64,000 nucleotides of DNA from Massilia sp. R2A-15 (GCF_030704305.1 NZ_CP131935.1:1054001-1118000), one strand, 5' to 3'. Positions 25,651 through 34,934 are shown, counted from the stretch's first letter. The notes: generated by a model from the letters alone, not told the origin. Made by a program: numbers and translations.

Positions 25651-25740
25651 GTCGTACCTGCGCAGGCAGGTACCCATGCTGAGCAAACTGAAGCGCTAAA
25701 GCGAGCTCAGAATAGGCACCTGCCTTCGCAGGTGCGACAG
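25651..25740. repeat. Family B repeat, copy 2
   Basis: GTCGTACCTGCGCAGG begins the left hairpin and CCTTCGCAGGTGCGAC closes the right one, with CTGAGC and GCTCAG near the centre. It ends next to the stop of the minus-strand gene at 25742. Confidence 0.85.
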
Positions 25741-25741
25741 C

Positions 25742-26227
25742 TTACGCCGGTGGCGGCGGCGCCGTCGCTGGTTTTTTTGGCATATCGGCCTGCACGGCCT
25801 TGACGTGGGTGCGGATTTTTTCCAGCGCAGCCAGGATCGGCGCCGCTTGGCCCGTCGCTGCGGCGCCGGCCAGCGACAGCAGCCCGCCCACCAGCCCGAC
25901 CACGTCGCCCACCATCGCGATCTTGCGGATCTTTTCGGCCGCGTCCGCCGTCAGCGCCATCACGTGCTGCTGCGACTGGCCCAGCGTCTTGACGACATAA
26001 GTGGCGGCGTCCGCATACAGGCTGTTCGCGCGCTGGCGCAGCAGCACTTCATCGTCGAGCAGCGCGCGGGCGGTGGCCTGCTCGGCATCGCTGAAATCGC
26101 CCTGGTGCGACTTGATCGACTTCATCACGCGCGCGTGCAGCTCGTCGGCGCAGACGGACAGCTGGTCGGCCAGCGCTTCGACCTGGGGCACCGTGGCCAG
26201 CCCGTTCAGTTCGGTATTTGCGTTCAT
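25742..26227 (-). CDS. Hypothetical helical protein
   Basis: A 161-residue protein, mostly helical (VEALADQLSVCADELHARVMKSIKSH), with one hydrophobic Gly/Ala-rich stretch (VGDVVGLVGGLLSLAGAAATG) and a Pro-rich C-terminus. Not recognised. It is the second gene in a two-gene unit, 13 bp after the lipoprotein at 26241, so the two may act together at the inner membrane. Confidence 0.55.
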   Translation of the reverse strand: MNANTELNGLATVPQVEALADQLSVCADELHARVMKSIKSHQGDFSDAEQATARALLDDEVLLRQRANSLYADAATYVVKTLGQSQQHVMALTADAAEKIRKIAMVGDVVGLVGGLLSLAGAAATGQAAPILAALEKIRTHVKAVQADMPKKPATAPPPPA

Positions 26228-26240
26228 CGCGCGCCTCCGT

Positions 26241-27101
26241 TCAGTTGGTAGAGCCCGTCAGCCCCGCATGGATCACTTGCAGGTCGCGTACATAGCTGGC
26301 CAGGATGTTGCGGATATCGCTGCGGTGCAATTCGCTCAGGTTCTCGCGCAGTTTCTGGTGCCCCAGCGCCACCTTGGTCAGGCCCTGCAGCGCCAGGTCG
26401 TAGCGCTTGTCGAGGATCTTGTATTCGGCCGATTTGTTCAGGTAGTGCACCTTCGCCAGCGTGACCAGCATCCGGTCCTGCGGCTTGTTGGCCATCGGGA
26501 TTTCGATGTCGAAAATGCCGAGGATGGTCTTCTTTTCGTTCTCGTTGGTCTTGGCGTACAGGCGCGTCAGCGTCAGCATCGCGTCGAGCAGGGTCTGCAG
26601 GTCCTGGTCGCCGTCGCGCACCATGGTCTCCACGCTGCGTCCCTGGTAGCCGGACGCGATCGCGCGCGTGAGCAGGCGCGTCATGCCGGTCCAGGCCAGC
26701 ACGTGGCGCTGCTCCAGTCCGGACTCGGTGTTGGCCTTGATGCCGTTGCCTAGGTCGTCGAGCTTGTCGCCGAGGTCGTAGCGGGCGTCGCCGGCGAGCA
26801 TGCTCAGCGTCTGCATGTACAGCACCACCGCTTTTTGCGCGCTCAGGAAGTCCTCGTACACCGCGCGCCGCTTGGCGTCGGTCTCCTTGCCGACCTTGGC
26901 GGCTGCCGGCGACAGATAGAGCTGCTCGCGCGAGTAGGTGTCGCGGAAGCGGGTCGACAGCTCGGCGTAGGCGCCCAGCTTGGCGGACTGGTCGGCGAAG
27001 TCGCGCACTTCCTGCAAGCTCACATTGTTCGTGGCGCAGCCGGACAGCAGCAGGGAGAAAAGCAGGGCCAGCAAGGCGAACAAGGGACGGCGGGCAGTCA
27101 T
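26241..27101 (-). CDS. Lipoprotein of unknown function
   Basis: A 286-residue protein with lipobox LLSGC near residue 22, then an entirely helical mature domain (FADQSAKLGAYAELSTRFRDTYSREQLYLS, YMQTLSMLAGDARYDLGDKLDDL). It carries no recognised catalytic motif. The helix-rich, four-to-six-helix bundle design is reminiscent of periplasmic adaptor lipoproteins. Downstream, the 25742 ORF starts 13 bp after its stop. Confidence 0.65.
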   Translation of the reverse strand: MTARRPLFALLALLFSLLLSGCATNNVSLQEVRDFADQSAKLGAYAELSTRFRDTYSREQLYLSPAAAKVGKETDAKRRAVYEDFLSAQKAVVLYMQTLSMLAGDARYDLGDKLDDLGNGIKANTESGLEQRHVLAWTGMTRLLTRAIASGYQGRSVETMVRDGDQDLQTLLDAMLTLTRLYAKTNENEKKTILGIFDIEIPMANKPQDRMLVTLAKVHYLNKSAEYKILDKRYDLALQGLTKVALGHQKLRENLSELHRSDIRNILASYVRDLQVIHAGLTGSTN

Positions 27102-27185
27102 GGGGCCTTTCAGGCGCGCGTGAGGGCGTGCCGGACGAGACCATTCTGCGCCGATATCGCGGCTGCGCCTTGCTCGAAGTCAAGT

Positions 27186-27551
27186 TCAGCGGACCTTGGC
27201 CTTGTCGAAATGGGGATTGAAGATCAGGCCGAACTGGTTGCCGTACGGGTCCTTGATGGACGCGACGCTGATGCCGCCGCCAACGTCGGTCGGCGGCGAG
27301 TGCAGCGTGCCGCCGAGGCCGACGATGCGGTCGGTTTCGGCGTTGATGTCGGCCGTGCCCCAGTAGGCGGTGGCGCCGTCCGGGCCGGGGGTGCCGTCCG
27401 GGATCAGGCCGAGCTCGAAGCCGCCCACCTCGAAGCCGACGTAGAAGGGCTCGTTGAAGTAGGGCGCGCGGCCGAGTACGGCCTGGTACCAGGCGGTTGC
27501 GGCGGCGATGTCGGTGACGGGATAAACGACGGTGCGCAGGCCTTCGATCAT
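27186..27551 (-). CDS. VOC-family (glyoxalase/bleomycin-resistance-like) protein
   Basis: A 121-residue protein with one VOC fold: VYPVTDIAAATAWYQAVLG, then FEVGGFELGL, ADINAETDRIVGLGG and a C-terminal IKDPYGNQFGLIF with the family's Asp-Pro-x-Gly-Asn. The ATG overlaps the MFS gene's stop by four bases (ATGA), so it is translationally coupled to the exporter. In this setting a role in binding or resisting a toxic small molecule is plausible, but the substrate is unknown. Confidence 0.82.
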   Translation of the reverse strand: MIEGLRTVVYPVTDIAAATAWYQAVLGRAPYFNEPFYVGFEVGGFELGLIPDGTPGPDGATAYWGTADINAETDRIVGLGGTLHSPPTDVGGGISVASIKDPYGNQFGLIFNPHFDKAKVR

Positions 27552-28852
27552 GCTGTTTCCTCGTTGGGTTGTTGAACAGGTATCGTAGCCGATTTCGGAT
27601 CGTTCATGCGGCGCATCGGCGTGAGCGCGAAGGCCAGCAGCGCGCCGGCGACCAGGAACAGGCCGGCGCCGAAGAACAACTGGGCAAGCGCCAGGTGCTG
27701 CATCAGCAGGCCGGTCAGCGAGGCGGCCAGCGGCGCCAGGCCCATCAGGATGAACATGAAAATGCTCATGGTGCGGCCCAGCATCTCGCGCGGCACGCGG
27801 CGCTGGATCCAGGTGAACACCGCCACCTGCATGAAGCCGGCCAGCGCGCCCAGCGCCATCATCAGCGCGGCGCCTTGCCAGGCGGCGTCGATGACGCCCA
27901 TGAACAGCAGCAGCACGCCGGCCACTCCATCGGCCAGCAGCAGCGTCGAGCCGAGCGTGCCGATGCGGAAGTTCGGCCTGAGCGAGGACATGCCCATGCC
28001 GAGCAGGGTGCCGGCGCCATGCGCGCCCATCACCAGCCCGAGCGAGGCGGCGCCGCCCAGGCGGGTGCTGGCCAGCACCGGCAGCGCCACCTGCATGGTG
28101 CCGCCGACGACCAGCGAGATCACGCCCCAGTACAGGAAGGCGCTGCGCATCTCGGCGTCGCGCCAGACCATCGCCAGGCCGCTGCCGACCGCCTGCAGCA
28201 CGCGCTGCGGCGCGGCGCGCACGGCGCCGGCGTGCATCTGGACGCGCTGCAAGGTGAAGATGGTCACGGCGAAGCTCGCGGCGTCGATGGCGAAGGCGAT
28301 GCCGAGGCCGCGCGCGTCGGCGACCGCGCCGCCGGTGTGGCCGGAAAACGCGATCAGCACGCCGGCCAGCAGCGGGCCGGCCAGCGACGTCATCACGCGC
28401 ATGCCCATCATCATGCCGTTGGCCAGGTGCAGGTGCTGCGGCGCGACCACGTTGGGCAGCATCGACGAACCCGAGGGAATACTGAAGGCCGACGCCAGGC
28501 CGATGCCGAGGGCGATCGCGTACAGCAGCGGCAGGGTGACCTGGCCGGTCAGCACCAGCACGGACAGCAGGCCGAGCAGGATGGCGTTGGCGTACTTGGT
28601 CAGCATCAGCACGGTCTTGGGCGAGTAACGGTCGGTCAGCGCGCCGCCGATCAGGATGAAGATGGCGCGCGGGATTCCCATCACGGCGATCACCAGGCCC
28701 AGCGTGAGCGGGTCGCGCGTGAGCTGCAGCACCAGCCAGGGCAGGGCGATCAGGGTGAACTGGTCGCCCAGCATCGAGATGGCGCCGCCGGTCATCATCC
28801 AGCGGAAGTTGGGCTCGCGCAGCAGCGCTGCCTTGGCGTCCGGCGCGTTCAT
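27548..28852 (-). CDS. MFS transporter (exporter type)
   Basis: A 434-residue major-facilitator protein with about 12 hydrophobic segments. It has GGALTDRYSPKTVLMLTKY (the loop between helices 2 and 3, with the family GxxxDRxG-like motif), FSIPSGSSMLPN and a C-terminal GLAPLAASLTGLLMQ. The class of MFS_3 exporters is most likely. It sits between a MarR regulator and a VOC protein with four-base overlaps at both ends, so all three form one operon. Drug or small-molecule export under MarR control is the usual design. Confidence 0.88.
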   Translation of the reverse strand: MNAPDAKAALLREPNFRWMMTGGAISMLGDQFTLIALPWLVLQLTRDPLTLGLVIAVMGIPRAIFILIGGALTDRYSPKTVLMLTKYANAILLGLLSVLVLTGQVTLPLLYAIALGIGLASAFSIPSGSSMLPNVVAPQHLHLANGMMMGMRVMTSLAGPLLAGVLIAFSGHTGGAVADARGLGIAFAIDAASFAVTIFTLQRVQMHAGAVRAAPQRVLQAVGSGLAMVWRDAEMRSAFLYWGVISLVVGGTMQVALPVLASTRLGGAASLGLVMGAHGAGTLLGMGMSSLRPNFRIGTLGSTLLLADGVAGVLLLFMGVIDAAWQGAALMMALGALAGFMQVAVFTWIQRRVPREMLGRTMSIFMFILMGLAPLAASLTGLLMQHLALAQLFFGAGLFLVAGALLAFALTPMRRMNDPKSATIPVQQPNEETA

Positions 28853-29304
28853 GGCGCGGGCGCCGGAGTGACGCCGGCGAGCTGGGCAAGCAGGTCGGTC
28901 ATGCTGGCCAGTTGCGTGGGATCGACGGCGGTGAGCAGCTCGGCGCTGACCTGGTCGGCGGTGACGGTGGCGTTCAGCAGCAGTTCCTCGCCGCTGGGCG
29001 TGACGGCGGCGAAGCCGACACGGGCGTCGCGCGGGTCGGTCTCGCGCGTGACGAGGCCGATTTTTTCCAGCGGCAGCAGGGTGCGCGTGACGCCGGAGGC
29101 GGTCAGGCCAAGGCGCTCGGCCAGGTCGACGCGGCGCAGGCGGCCGCCCGGCGCGCGCGCGAGATGGTTCAGCACCTGATAGTCGCCGAAGCTCAGGCCG
29201 TGATGGTTGCCCAGGGCGCTGTCGAAACGGCGGATCAGCAGCGAGTGGGCGCGCGCGAGGCGAAGGCAGAAATCGGTCGGAACCGAAGGTGGCGTGGTGA
29301 TCAT
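28849..29304 (-). CDS. MarR-family transcriptional regulator
   Basis: A 151-residue winged-helix protein: dimerisation helices at both ends, and SFGDYQVLNHLARAPGGRLRRVDLAERLGLTASGVTRTLLPLEKIGLVTRE as helix-turn-helix and start of the wing, then DPRDARVGFAAVTPSGEELL. The ATG at 29304 has GGAGC before it; longer in-frame starts would read through the operator. It heads the MFS-VOC operon and has a nested palindrome upstream, so it is probably autoregulated and relieved by a small ligand. Confidence 0.9.
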   Translation of the reverse strand: MITTPPSVPTDFCLRLARAHSLLIRRFDSALGNHHGLSFGDYQVLNHLARAPGGRLRRVDLAERLGLTASGVTRTLLPLEKIGLVTRETDPRDARVGFAAVTPSGEELLLNATVTADQVSAELLTAVDPTQLASMTDLLAQLAGVTPAPAP

Positions 29305-29324
29305 GACGGGTGCTCCAAAGAAAA

Positions 29325-29371
29325 ATGCTTGACGAAGCAAGTATATGTTAGTTACTTGCTTAGTCAAGCAT
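29325..29371. promoter_or_regulatory. Palindromic operator upstream of the MarR gene
   Basis: Outer arms ATGCTTGAC and GTCAAGCAT and inner arms GCAAGTA and TACTTGC form a nested inverted repeat of 47 bp, ending 20 bases before the start codon. Size and position fit a MarR dimer site overlapping its own promoter. Confidence 0.7.
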
Positions 29372-29393
29372 TTTTTTGAGCGGCCGCAAAAAA

Positions 29394-29420
29394 GGGGTCT
29401 GGCCCTGCGGACCTGACCCC
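29394..29420. repeat. Family A palindrome
   Basis: GGGGTCTGGCCC and GGACCTGACCCC, with A and T runs outside the arms. It is close upstream of the MarR operator and near a family B repeat. Confidence 0.85.
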
Positions 29421-29428
29421 TTCTTAGA

Positions 29429-29518
29429 CGTCGTCCCTGCGGAGGCGGGGACCCATGCTGAGCATGCTGTACGGCGATGCCTGCTCAGTATAGGTACCAG
29501 CCTTCGCTGGTACGACAA
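29429..29518. repeat. Family B repeat, copy 3 (diverged)
   Basis: The left hairpin reads GTCGTCCCTGCGGAGG and the right one closes CCTTCGCTGGTACGAC. It is the most diverged copy, lying 9 bp from the rhlE stop. Confidence 0.75.
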
Positions 29519-29526
29519 TCTTGGAA

Positions 29527-30894
29527 CTAGCGGCCGCGGCCGCCCGAGCGGTGCGGCGCCGCCGGACGCGCACCGCGCCCGCCACCGCCGCCTGCGCCCG
29601 CAGGCCCGGCGCTGCGCGGCTTGGCCGTGCCGCGTCCGCCGCCCACCTTGACGACCTGGCCACCGCCGCCCGAACGGCCGCCGCGGCCGCCATGGCCCGG
29701 CGCGCCGCTACGCAGCTGGATCGGCTGCGCGCGCGCAGTCGGATCCGGCTCGAAGCCCGGAATCACCTGGCGCGGCAGGCTCTGCTTGATCAGCTTTTCG
29801 ATGTCTTTCAACATGTCGTGCTCGTCCACGCACACCAGCGACACCGCTTCGCCGGTCGCGCCGGCGCGGCCCGTACGGCCGATCCGGTGCACATAGTCTT
29901 CCGGAATGTTCGGCAGGTCGTAGTTGACCACGTGCGGCAGCTGGTCGATGTCGATGCCGCGCGCGGCGATATCGGTGGCCACCAGCACTTGCAGCGCCCC
30001 GTCCTTGAACTCGGACAGCGCCTTGGTGCGCGCCGACTGGCTCTTGTTGCCGTGGATCGCCATCGCGCCGATGCCGTCCGCGCCCAGCTGTTCGACCAGC
30101 TTGTTGGCGCCGTGCTTGGTGCGCGTGAACACCAGCACCTGGGTCCACTTGTTCGACTTGATCAGGTGCGCCAGCATCGGGTGCTTCTTGTCGCGGTCGA
30201 CCGGGTGGATCTTCTGGGCGATCACTTCGACCGCCGAATTGCGGCGCGCCACTTCGATCATCGCCGGCTTGTTCAAGAGGCCATCGGCCAGCGCCTTGAT
30301 CTCGTCCGAGAAGGTGGCCGAGAACAGCAGGTTCTGGCGCTTCGGCGGCAGCGCGGCCAGCACTTTCTTGATGTCGCGGATGAAGCCCATGTCGAGCATG
30401 CGGTCGGCTTCGTCGAGGATCAGGATCTCGACCTTCGACAGGTCGACGGTGCGCTGCTCCATGTGGTCGAGCAGGCGGCCCGGCGTGGCGACCAGGATGT
30501 CGACGCCATGCTTGAGCTGCTTGATCTGCGGGTTGATGCCGACGCCGCCGAAAATCACGGCCGAGTTCAGGTTGGTGTACTTGCCGTACACGCGCACGCT
30601 TTCCTCGACCTGGGCCGCCAGTTCGCGGGTCGGGGTCAGGATCAGGCAGCGCACCGCGCGGGGCGAGCTCTTGCCGGTGAGGGCGGCGCCGACCTTGTCG
30701 GTCGACAGGCGGTTCAGGATCGGCAGCGTGAAGCCGGCGGTCTTGCCGGTGCCGGTCTGGGCGCCGGCCAGCAGGTCGCCGCCGTTCAGGACAGCGGGAA
30801 TCGCCTGGGTCTGGATCGGGGTCGGGACAGTGTAGCCGTGTTCGGTAACCGCACGAACGATGGCATCGGACAAGCCGAGTTGAGCAAATGACAT
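29527..30894 (-). CDS. rhlE: DEAD-box ATP-dependent RNA helicase RhlE
   Basis: A 455-residue helicase with all core motifs: Q motif ([14 protein letters not shown]), [40 protein letters not shown], and [10 protein letters not shown]. The C-terminal tail is Gly/Arg/Pro-rich ([27 protein letters not shown]), typical of RhlE-type proteins that bind RNA non-specifically. Acts in rRNA maturation and mRNA turnover in the cytoplasm. Alternatives such as SrmB or DbpA lack this tail. Confidence 0.92.
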   Translation of the reverse strand: MSFAQLGLSDAIVRAVTEHGYTVPTPIQTQAIPAVLNGGDLLAGAQTGTGKTAGFTLPILNRLSTDKVGAALTGKSSPRAVRCLILTPTRELAAQVEESVRVYGKYTNLNSAVIFGGVGINPQIKQLKHGVDILVATPGRLLDHMEQRTVDLSKVEILILDEADRMLDMGFIRDIKKVLAALPPKRQNLLFSATFSDEIKALADGLLNKPAMIEVARRNSAVEVIAQKIHPVDRDKKHPMLAHLIKSNKWTQVLVFTRTKHGANKLVEQLGADGIGAMAIHGNKSQSARTKALSEFKDGALQVLVATDIAARGIDIDQLPHVVNYDLPNIPEDYVHRIGRTGRAGATGEAVSLVCVDEHDMLKDIEKLIKQSLPRQVIPGFEPDPTARAQPIQLRSGAPGHGGRGGRSGGGGQVVKVGGGRGTAKPRSAGPAGAGGGGGRGARPAAPHRSGGRGR

Positions 30895-31054
30895 GGTAAC
30901 TTTATGGTGAGATCGGCCCGTCGCCGCAACAAAGGGGCGCCAGTGGCAGGCAATCGGATTAGAAAATCAAGGCGGCAATCACACTGGATAAGGTGCCGCT
31001 AGATGTTGCCGGCGGGGCATTCGGGACGCCCCGCACAGGTGCAAGCCGGCTATT

Positions 31055-31843
31055 TTACGCGAAAGGCGACAGCAGCGTGACCATCTGGCCAAACACCTTC
31101 GGGCTGGCGGCGATGATGTCGCCCTTGTACAGGTAGGACGACTCGCCGTTGAACTCGCCGCAGATGCCGCCCGCTTCGGTCACCAGCAGCGAACCGGCCG
31201 CGATATCCCAGGGCTTCAGGCCCTTTTCGTAGTAGCCGTCGATGCGGCCGGCAGCCACGTTGGCCAGTTCCAGCGCGGCCGAACCGGAGCTGCGCACTGC
31301 CTGGCAGCGCTCGGCCATGATCTGGTACATGCGCATGTATTCGTCCAGCGCGCGCGGGCCGGCCTGGTGGCCCGAACCGATCATCGTGTTGGCGATGCGG
31401 TCGTGCTTGGTCACGCGGATGCGCTTTTCGTTGAGGAAGGCGCCGGCGCCCTTGGTGGCGGTAAACAGGTCGTTGCGGACCGGGTCGTAGATGACGGCCT
31501 GCGTGATGATGCCGCGCTGCTGCAGCGCGATCGAGACGCAATAGTTGGGGTAGCCGTGCATGAAGTTGGTGGTGCCATCGATCGGGTCGATGATCCACGC
31601 GTATTCACTCTCGTCGTTCAGGTTGGCGGAAGCGCCCGATTCTTCGGCCAGGATGGCGTGGTCGGGGTAGGCCTTGAGCAGCGTTTCGACGATGGCCTGC
31701 TCGGCGGCCTGGTCGACGTCGGTGACGAAGTCGTTGTGTTGTTTTTCCGTAACAGTGATGCGTTCGACGTCGAACGAGGCACGGTTGATCACGGTGGCGG
31801 CGCGGCGGGCGGCTTTGATCGCCGTATTGAGCATTGGGTGCAT
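31055..31843 (-). CDS. suhB: Inositol-1-monophosphatase SuhB
   Basis: A 262-residue Mg2+-dependent phosphatase. Metal-binding motifs are present in order: EESG (residues about 67-70), WIIDPIDGTTNFMHG (residues 83-97) and PWDIAAGSLLVTEAGG (near 210). SuhB in Escherichia coli dephosphorylates inositol monophosphate and also joins rRNA antitermination complexes. It is divergent from trmJ, a common pairing in betaproteobacteria. Length matches the family (265-270). Confidence 0.93.
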   Translation of the reverse strand: MHPMLNTAIKAARRAATVINRASFDVERITVTEKQHNDFVTDVDQAAEQAIVETLLKAYPDHAILAEESGASANLNDESEYAWIIDPIDGTTNFMHGYPNYCVSIALQQRGIITQAVIYDPVRNDLFTATKGAGAFLNEKRIRVTKHDRIANTMIGSGHQAGPRALDEYMRMYQIMAERCQAVRSSGSAALELANVAAGRIDGYYEKGLKPWDIAAGSLLVTEAGGICGEFNGESSYLYKGDIIAASPKVFGQMVTLLSPFA

Positions 31844-32011
31844 AGTGTGCTTTCCGATTATGAAAACGCTAACGCCACCGCGCTTTGGGGCGCCGTGAAC
31901 GATAATGAATGAGAGTGAATTAAAGAGCGGTGCGGCGGCGAAATGGTTAGAATCGCGGCCTTGGTAGCCTTGACATCAACCTCATCGAACTGCGCGGTAG
32001 CGCTATTTTAA

Positions 32012-32770
32012 ATGAACCAGCCCGAAATCAACACGTCTGTTTTCAATCGGCTCCGGGTCGTCCTGGTCGAAACTAGCCGGGCAGGCAACATCGGCGCCGT
32101 CGCGCGCGCCATGAAAACCATGGGATTTTCCGACCTGGTGCTGGTCAATCCGCGCTTCCCCGACGCGCTGGCCGACCCCGAGGCGGTCGCGTTCGCCAGC
32201 GGCGCCCAGGATGTGCTGGAAGGCGCGCGCATCGTCGGCGACTTCCAGCAGGCGCTGGACGGCTGCAATTTCGCCGCCGCGGTGTCGGCCCGGCTGCGCG
32301 AATTTTCGCCGCCTGTGTGGACGCCGCGCGCCTTCGCCGGCCATGTGCAGGCGCAGGCCGAGCTGCGGCCCGCGGTGGTGTTCGGCAACGAGCGCTTCGG
32401 GCTGCCGAACCAGATCGTCGAGCGGTGCAATGTGCTGATCAACATCCCGGCCAATCCCGATTACTCGTCGCTGAACCTGGCGCAGGCGGCGCAGGTGGTG
32501 GCGTACGAATGTCGCGTCGCGGCCGAGCCGGGGACGGCGGCGGCGGGGCCGGTCGGCTTTCATGGCGACTCGGCCAGCCTGGCGCAGGTCGACGGCATGT
32601 ACGCGCACCTCGAAGAAGCGCTGGTGGCGATCGATTTTCTCGACGCCGATAATCCGAAAAAGCTGATGCCGCGCCTGCGCCGGCTGTTTTCGCGCACGCA
32701 GTTGGAGACTGAGGAAGTGAACATCCTGCGCGGCATCGCGCGGCAGATCCTGAAGACCACCAAACGGTAG
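32012..32770 (+). CDS. trmJ: tRNA (cytidine/uridine-2'-O-)-methyltransferase TrmJ
   Basis: A 252-residue SPOUT-type methyltransferase. It has VVLVETSRAGNIGAVARAMKTMGFSDLVLVNPRF at the N-terminus, VFGNERFGLPNQIV in the middle and NPDYSSLNLAQAAQVVAYE at the trefoil knot that binds S-adenosylmethionine. TrmJ methylates the 2'-O of position 32 in several tRNAs. A family A palindrome begins at the last base of the stop codon, so transcription may end there. Confidence 0.93.
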   Translation: MNQPEINTSVFNRLRVVLVETSRAGNIGAVARAMKTMGFSDLVLVNPRFPDALADPEAVAFASGAQDVLEGARIVGDFQQALDGCNFAAAVSARLREFSPPVWTPRAFAGHVQAQAELRPAVVFGNERFGLPNQIVERCNVLINIPANPDYSSLNLAQAAQVVAYECRVAAEPGTAAAGPVGFHGDSASLAQVDGMYAHLEEALVAIDFLDADNPKKLMPRLRRLFSRTQLETEEVNILRGIARQILKTTKR

Positions 32771-32796
32771 GGGTCTGGTCCTGCGGACCTGACCCC
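32770..32796. repeat. Family A palindrome, first of an inverted pair
   Basis: GGGGTCTGGTCC and GGACCTGACCCC, starting on the final base of the trmJ stop codon. A second copy follows at 32821. Confidence 0.92.
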
Positions 32797-32820
32797 ATTT
32801 TGCTTTGACAACGCCAAGAT

Positions 32821-32847
32821 GGGGTCAGGTCCGCAGGACCAGACCCC
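32821..32847. repeat. Family A palindrome, second of an inverted pair
   Basis: GGGGTCAGGTCC and GGACCAGACCCC, 24 bp after the first copy and opposite in orientation. It ends 18 bp before the hydrolase start codon. Confidence 0.92.
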
Positions 32848-32865
32848 GGACTCCCGGGGACTACG

Positions 32866-33804
32866 ATGGCGACCAGCACCTTCCAACCCAGCGCCCGCCG
32901 CCTGCTGCACGCGCTGCTGCTGGTCCAGCTGGCCGGCGCGCTCGCCATCGGTGCGATGGCCTGGCGCTGGTTCGCCGCCACGCCGGCCATGGCGCTGGCC
33001 TGCGGCCTCGGCGCCGTCGCCCTGGTGCGCCTGCTCGTCTCGGCCAACAATTTCGTACTCAGCGCGCGCTACGCCAGCGCCACGCCGCCCGAGTTCCGCC
33101 TCGGCCTGGCCGCCTGGCTGCGCCTGTTCGAAGAGGAGTTCGTCGCCAGCATGCTGCAGTCGTCGTGGTACATGCCGCGCGCCACCCCGCGCCAGGTCAT
33201 CTTCGAAGGCTCGGCCGCCGCCCCCGTCCTGCTCCTTCACGGCTACGGCTGCAACAGCGGCTACTGGACCCACCTGGCGCCGCTGCTCGACGCAGCCCGC
33301 ATCAGCCACGCCACGCTCGACCTGGAGCCGGTGACCGGCTCCATCGACGACTACGCGCCGCTGGTCGAGCGCGCGGTCGAGTCGCTGTGCGCGGCCACCG
33401 GCGCCGCCAAAGTGGTGATTGTCGCCCACAGCATGGGCGGGCTGGTCGCGCGCGCGTGGATGCGCGCCCACGGCGCCGCGCGCGTGGCGCGCCTGGTCAC
33501 CCTCGGCACGCCGCATCACGGCACCTGCCTCGCCAGCTTCGGCGTCGGCCTGAACGCGGCGCAGATGCAGCGCAGCGCCGGCTGCGGCGAGGAGAGCGCC
33601 TGGCTGCGCGAACTCAATGCGTCCGAGAGCGCCGCCACCCGGCGGCTCATCACCTCGATCTACAGCCACCACGACAACATCATCTCGCCGCAGACCTCGG
33701 GCCTGCTCGAAGGTGCGCGCAACATCGCGATCGGCGGTGTCGGCCACGTCGCACTCGGACGCAACCCGGGCGTGCTGGCGCGTGTGATGCAGGAGATCGC
33801 GTAG
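32866..33804 (+). CDS. Alpha/beta-fold esterase/lipase
   Basis: A 312-residue hydrolase with a hydrophobic N-terminal segment (ALLLVQLAGALAIGAMAWRWF and a second helix) that probably anchors it in the inner membrane, then VLLLHGYGCNSGYWTHLAPLLD and the nucleophile elbow VAHSMGGLVAR with Ser189. TLGTPHHGT and HHDNIISPQT supply likely lid and acid regions. It resembles lipase-like esterases acting on triacylglycerols or other esters; the substrate is unknown. No RBS of note, so possibly expressed from a distant promoter. Confidence 0.85.
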   Translation: MATSTFQPSARRLLHALLLVQLAGALAIGAMAWRWFAATPAMALACGLGAVALVRLLVSANNFVLSARYASATPPEFRLGLAAWLRLFEEEFVASMLQSSWYMPRATPRQVIFEGSAAAPVLLLHGYGCNSGYWTHLAPLLDAARISHATLDLEPVTGSIDDYAPLVERAVESLCAATGAAKVVIVAHSMGGLVARAWMRAHGAARVARLVTLGTPHHGTCLASFGVGLNAAQMQRSAGCGEESAWLRELNASESAATRRLITSIYSHHDNIISPQTSGLLEGARNIAIGGVGHVALGRNPGVLARVMQEIA

Positions 33805-33844
33805 TGGTAAGCTGGCGCCATCTTCCCCTCTGCCGGAGAAAAGC

Positions 33845-34213
33845 GTGGCCCGCATCCTGATCATCGAAGACAACCCCACCAACATGGAGCTGATGTCCTA
33901 TCTGCTGACCGCCTTCGGCCACACGCCGCTGACGGCGTTCGACGGCGAGAGCGGCGTGCGGATGGCGCGCGAGCAGCGGCCCGACCTGATCCTGTGCGAC
34001 GTCTACCTGCCGAAGCTTGACGGCTACGGCGTGGTCGCCGCGCTCAAGGGCGATGCGGAGCTGCGCGCCATTCCCGTGCTGGCGGCGACCGCGCTGGCCA
34101 TGGTCGGGGACCGCGAGCGCCTGCTCGAAGCGGGCTTCGACGGCTACCTCGCCAAGCCGATCGAGCCGGAGCAATTCGTCGACCAGCTGGCGCCATTCCT
34201 GCCGCAGCGGTAG
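33845..34213 (+). CDS. Single-domain response regulator (CheY/Spo0F-like receiver)
   Basis: A 122-residue receiver: IIEDNP (acidic pair), the phosphoacceptor Asp52 in LILCDVYLPKLDGYG, Thr82 and Lys104 in GYLAKPIEPEQF. It has no output domain. GTG start with GGAGA eight bases upstream. No histidine kinase is next to it; it may serve as a phospho-relay shuttle or modulate another target. Followed by a TetR gene on the same strand. Confidence 0.9.
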   Translation: MARILIIEDNPTNMELMSYLLTAFGHTPLTAFDGESGVRMAREQRPDLILCDVYLPKLDGYGVVAALKGDAELRAIPVLAATALAMVGDRERLLEAGFDGYLAKPIEPEQFVDQLAPFLPQR

Positions 34214-34254
34214 AGGTGTTATGCTTGCGGGAGGAATAACCCACATCGCCCGCC

Positions 34255-34920
34255 ATGCTCCAGAAAGCTCCACGCAGAACCCGCGAACGCATCCTCGAAT
34301 TGTCGCTGCGGCTGTTTAACGAGTTTGGCGAGCCGAACATCACCACCACGGTCATCGCCGAGGAGATGAACATCTCGCCGGGCAACCTGTACTACCACTT
34401 CCGTAACAAGGACGACATCGTCAACTCGCTGTTCGCCCAGTTCGAGGAGGAGATCGGCCGCATCCTGACGGTGCCCGATCCGCGCAGCTCGAACATCGAG
34501 AACGTGTGGCGCTACCTGCACCTGATGTTCGAACTGATCTGGCGCTGGCGCTTCTTCTACCGCGACCTGAACGACCTGCTGTCGCGCAACCGCAAGCTCG
34601 AACTGCATTTCAAGCAGATCCTCGCGCACAAGATCAAAGTGGCGCGCGAGCTGTGCATCGACCTGCGCGCCGAGGGCAAGCTGGAAGCGTCCGACGCCCA
34701 GATCGACGCGACGGCGACCAACATGGTGGTGGTGGCGACCTACTGGCTGTCGTACGAATACGTGCGCAATCCGCGCAAGTACACCGAGCAGCAGGCGATG
34801 GCCGATGCGCTCGCGCGCGGCTGCTACCAGGTGCTGTCGATGCTGGCGCCTTACCTGCGCGGCGATACCCACGTCCTGTTCGAGAGCCTGTCGCAGGACT
34901 TCCTGAAAAACCTGAACTGA
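34255..34920 (+). CDS. TetR/AcrR-family regulator
   Basis: A 221-residue repressor-type protein. Residues 8-60 form the TetR helix-turn-helix (RRTRERILELSLRLFNEFGEPNITTTVIAEEMNISPGNLYYHFRNKDDIV). The C-terminal ligand domain has Trp/Arg/Phe-rich helices (VWRYLHLMFELIWRWRFFYRDLNDLL) consistent with fatty-acid or aromatic ligands in this subgroup. The TPR gene follows after 14 bp, so they are co-transcribed. No operator palindrome is evident upstream. Confidence 0.88.
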   Translation: MLQKAPRRTRERILELSLRLFNEFGEPNITTTVIAEEMNISPGNLYYHFRNKDDIVNSLFAQFEEEIGRILTVPDPRSSNIENVWRYLHLMFELIWRWRFFYRDLNDLLSRNRKLELHFKQILAHKIKVARELCIDLRAEGKLEASDAQIDATATNMVVVATYWLSYEYVRNPRKYTEQQAMADALARGCYQVLSMLAPYLRGDTHVLFESLSQDFLKNLN

Positions 34921-34934
34921 CCGAGGAGACTCGC

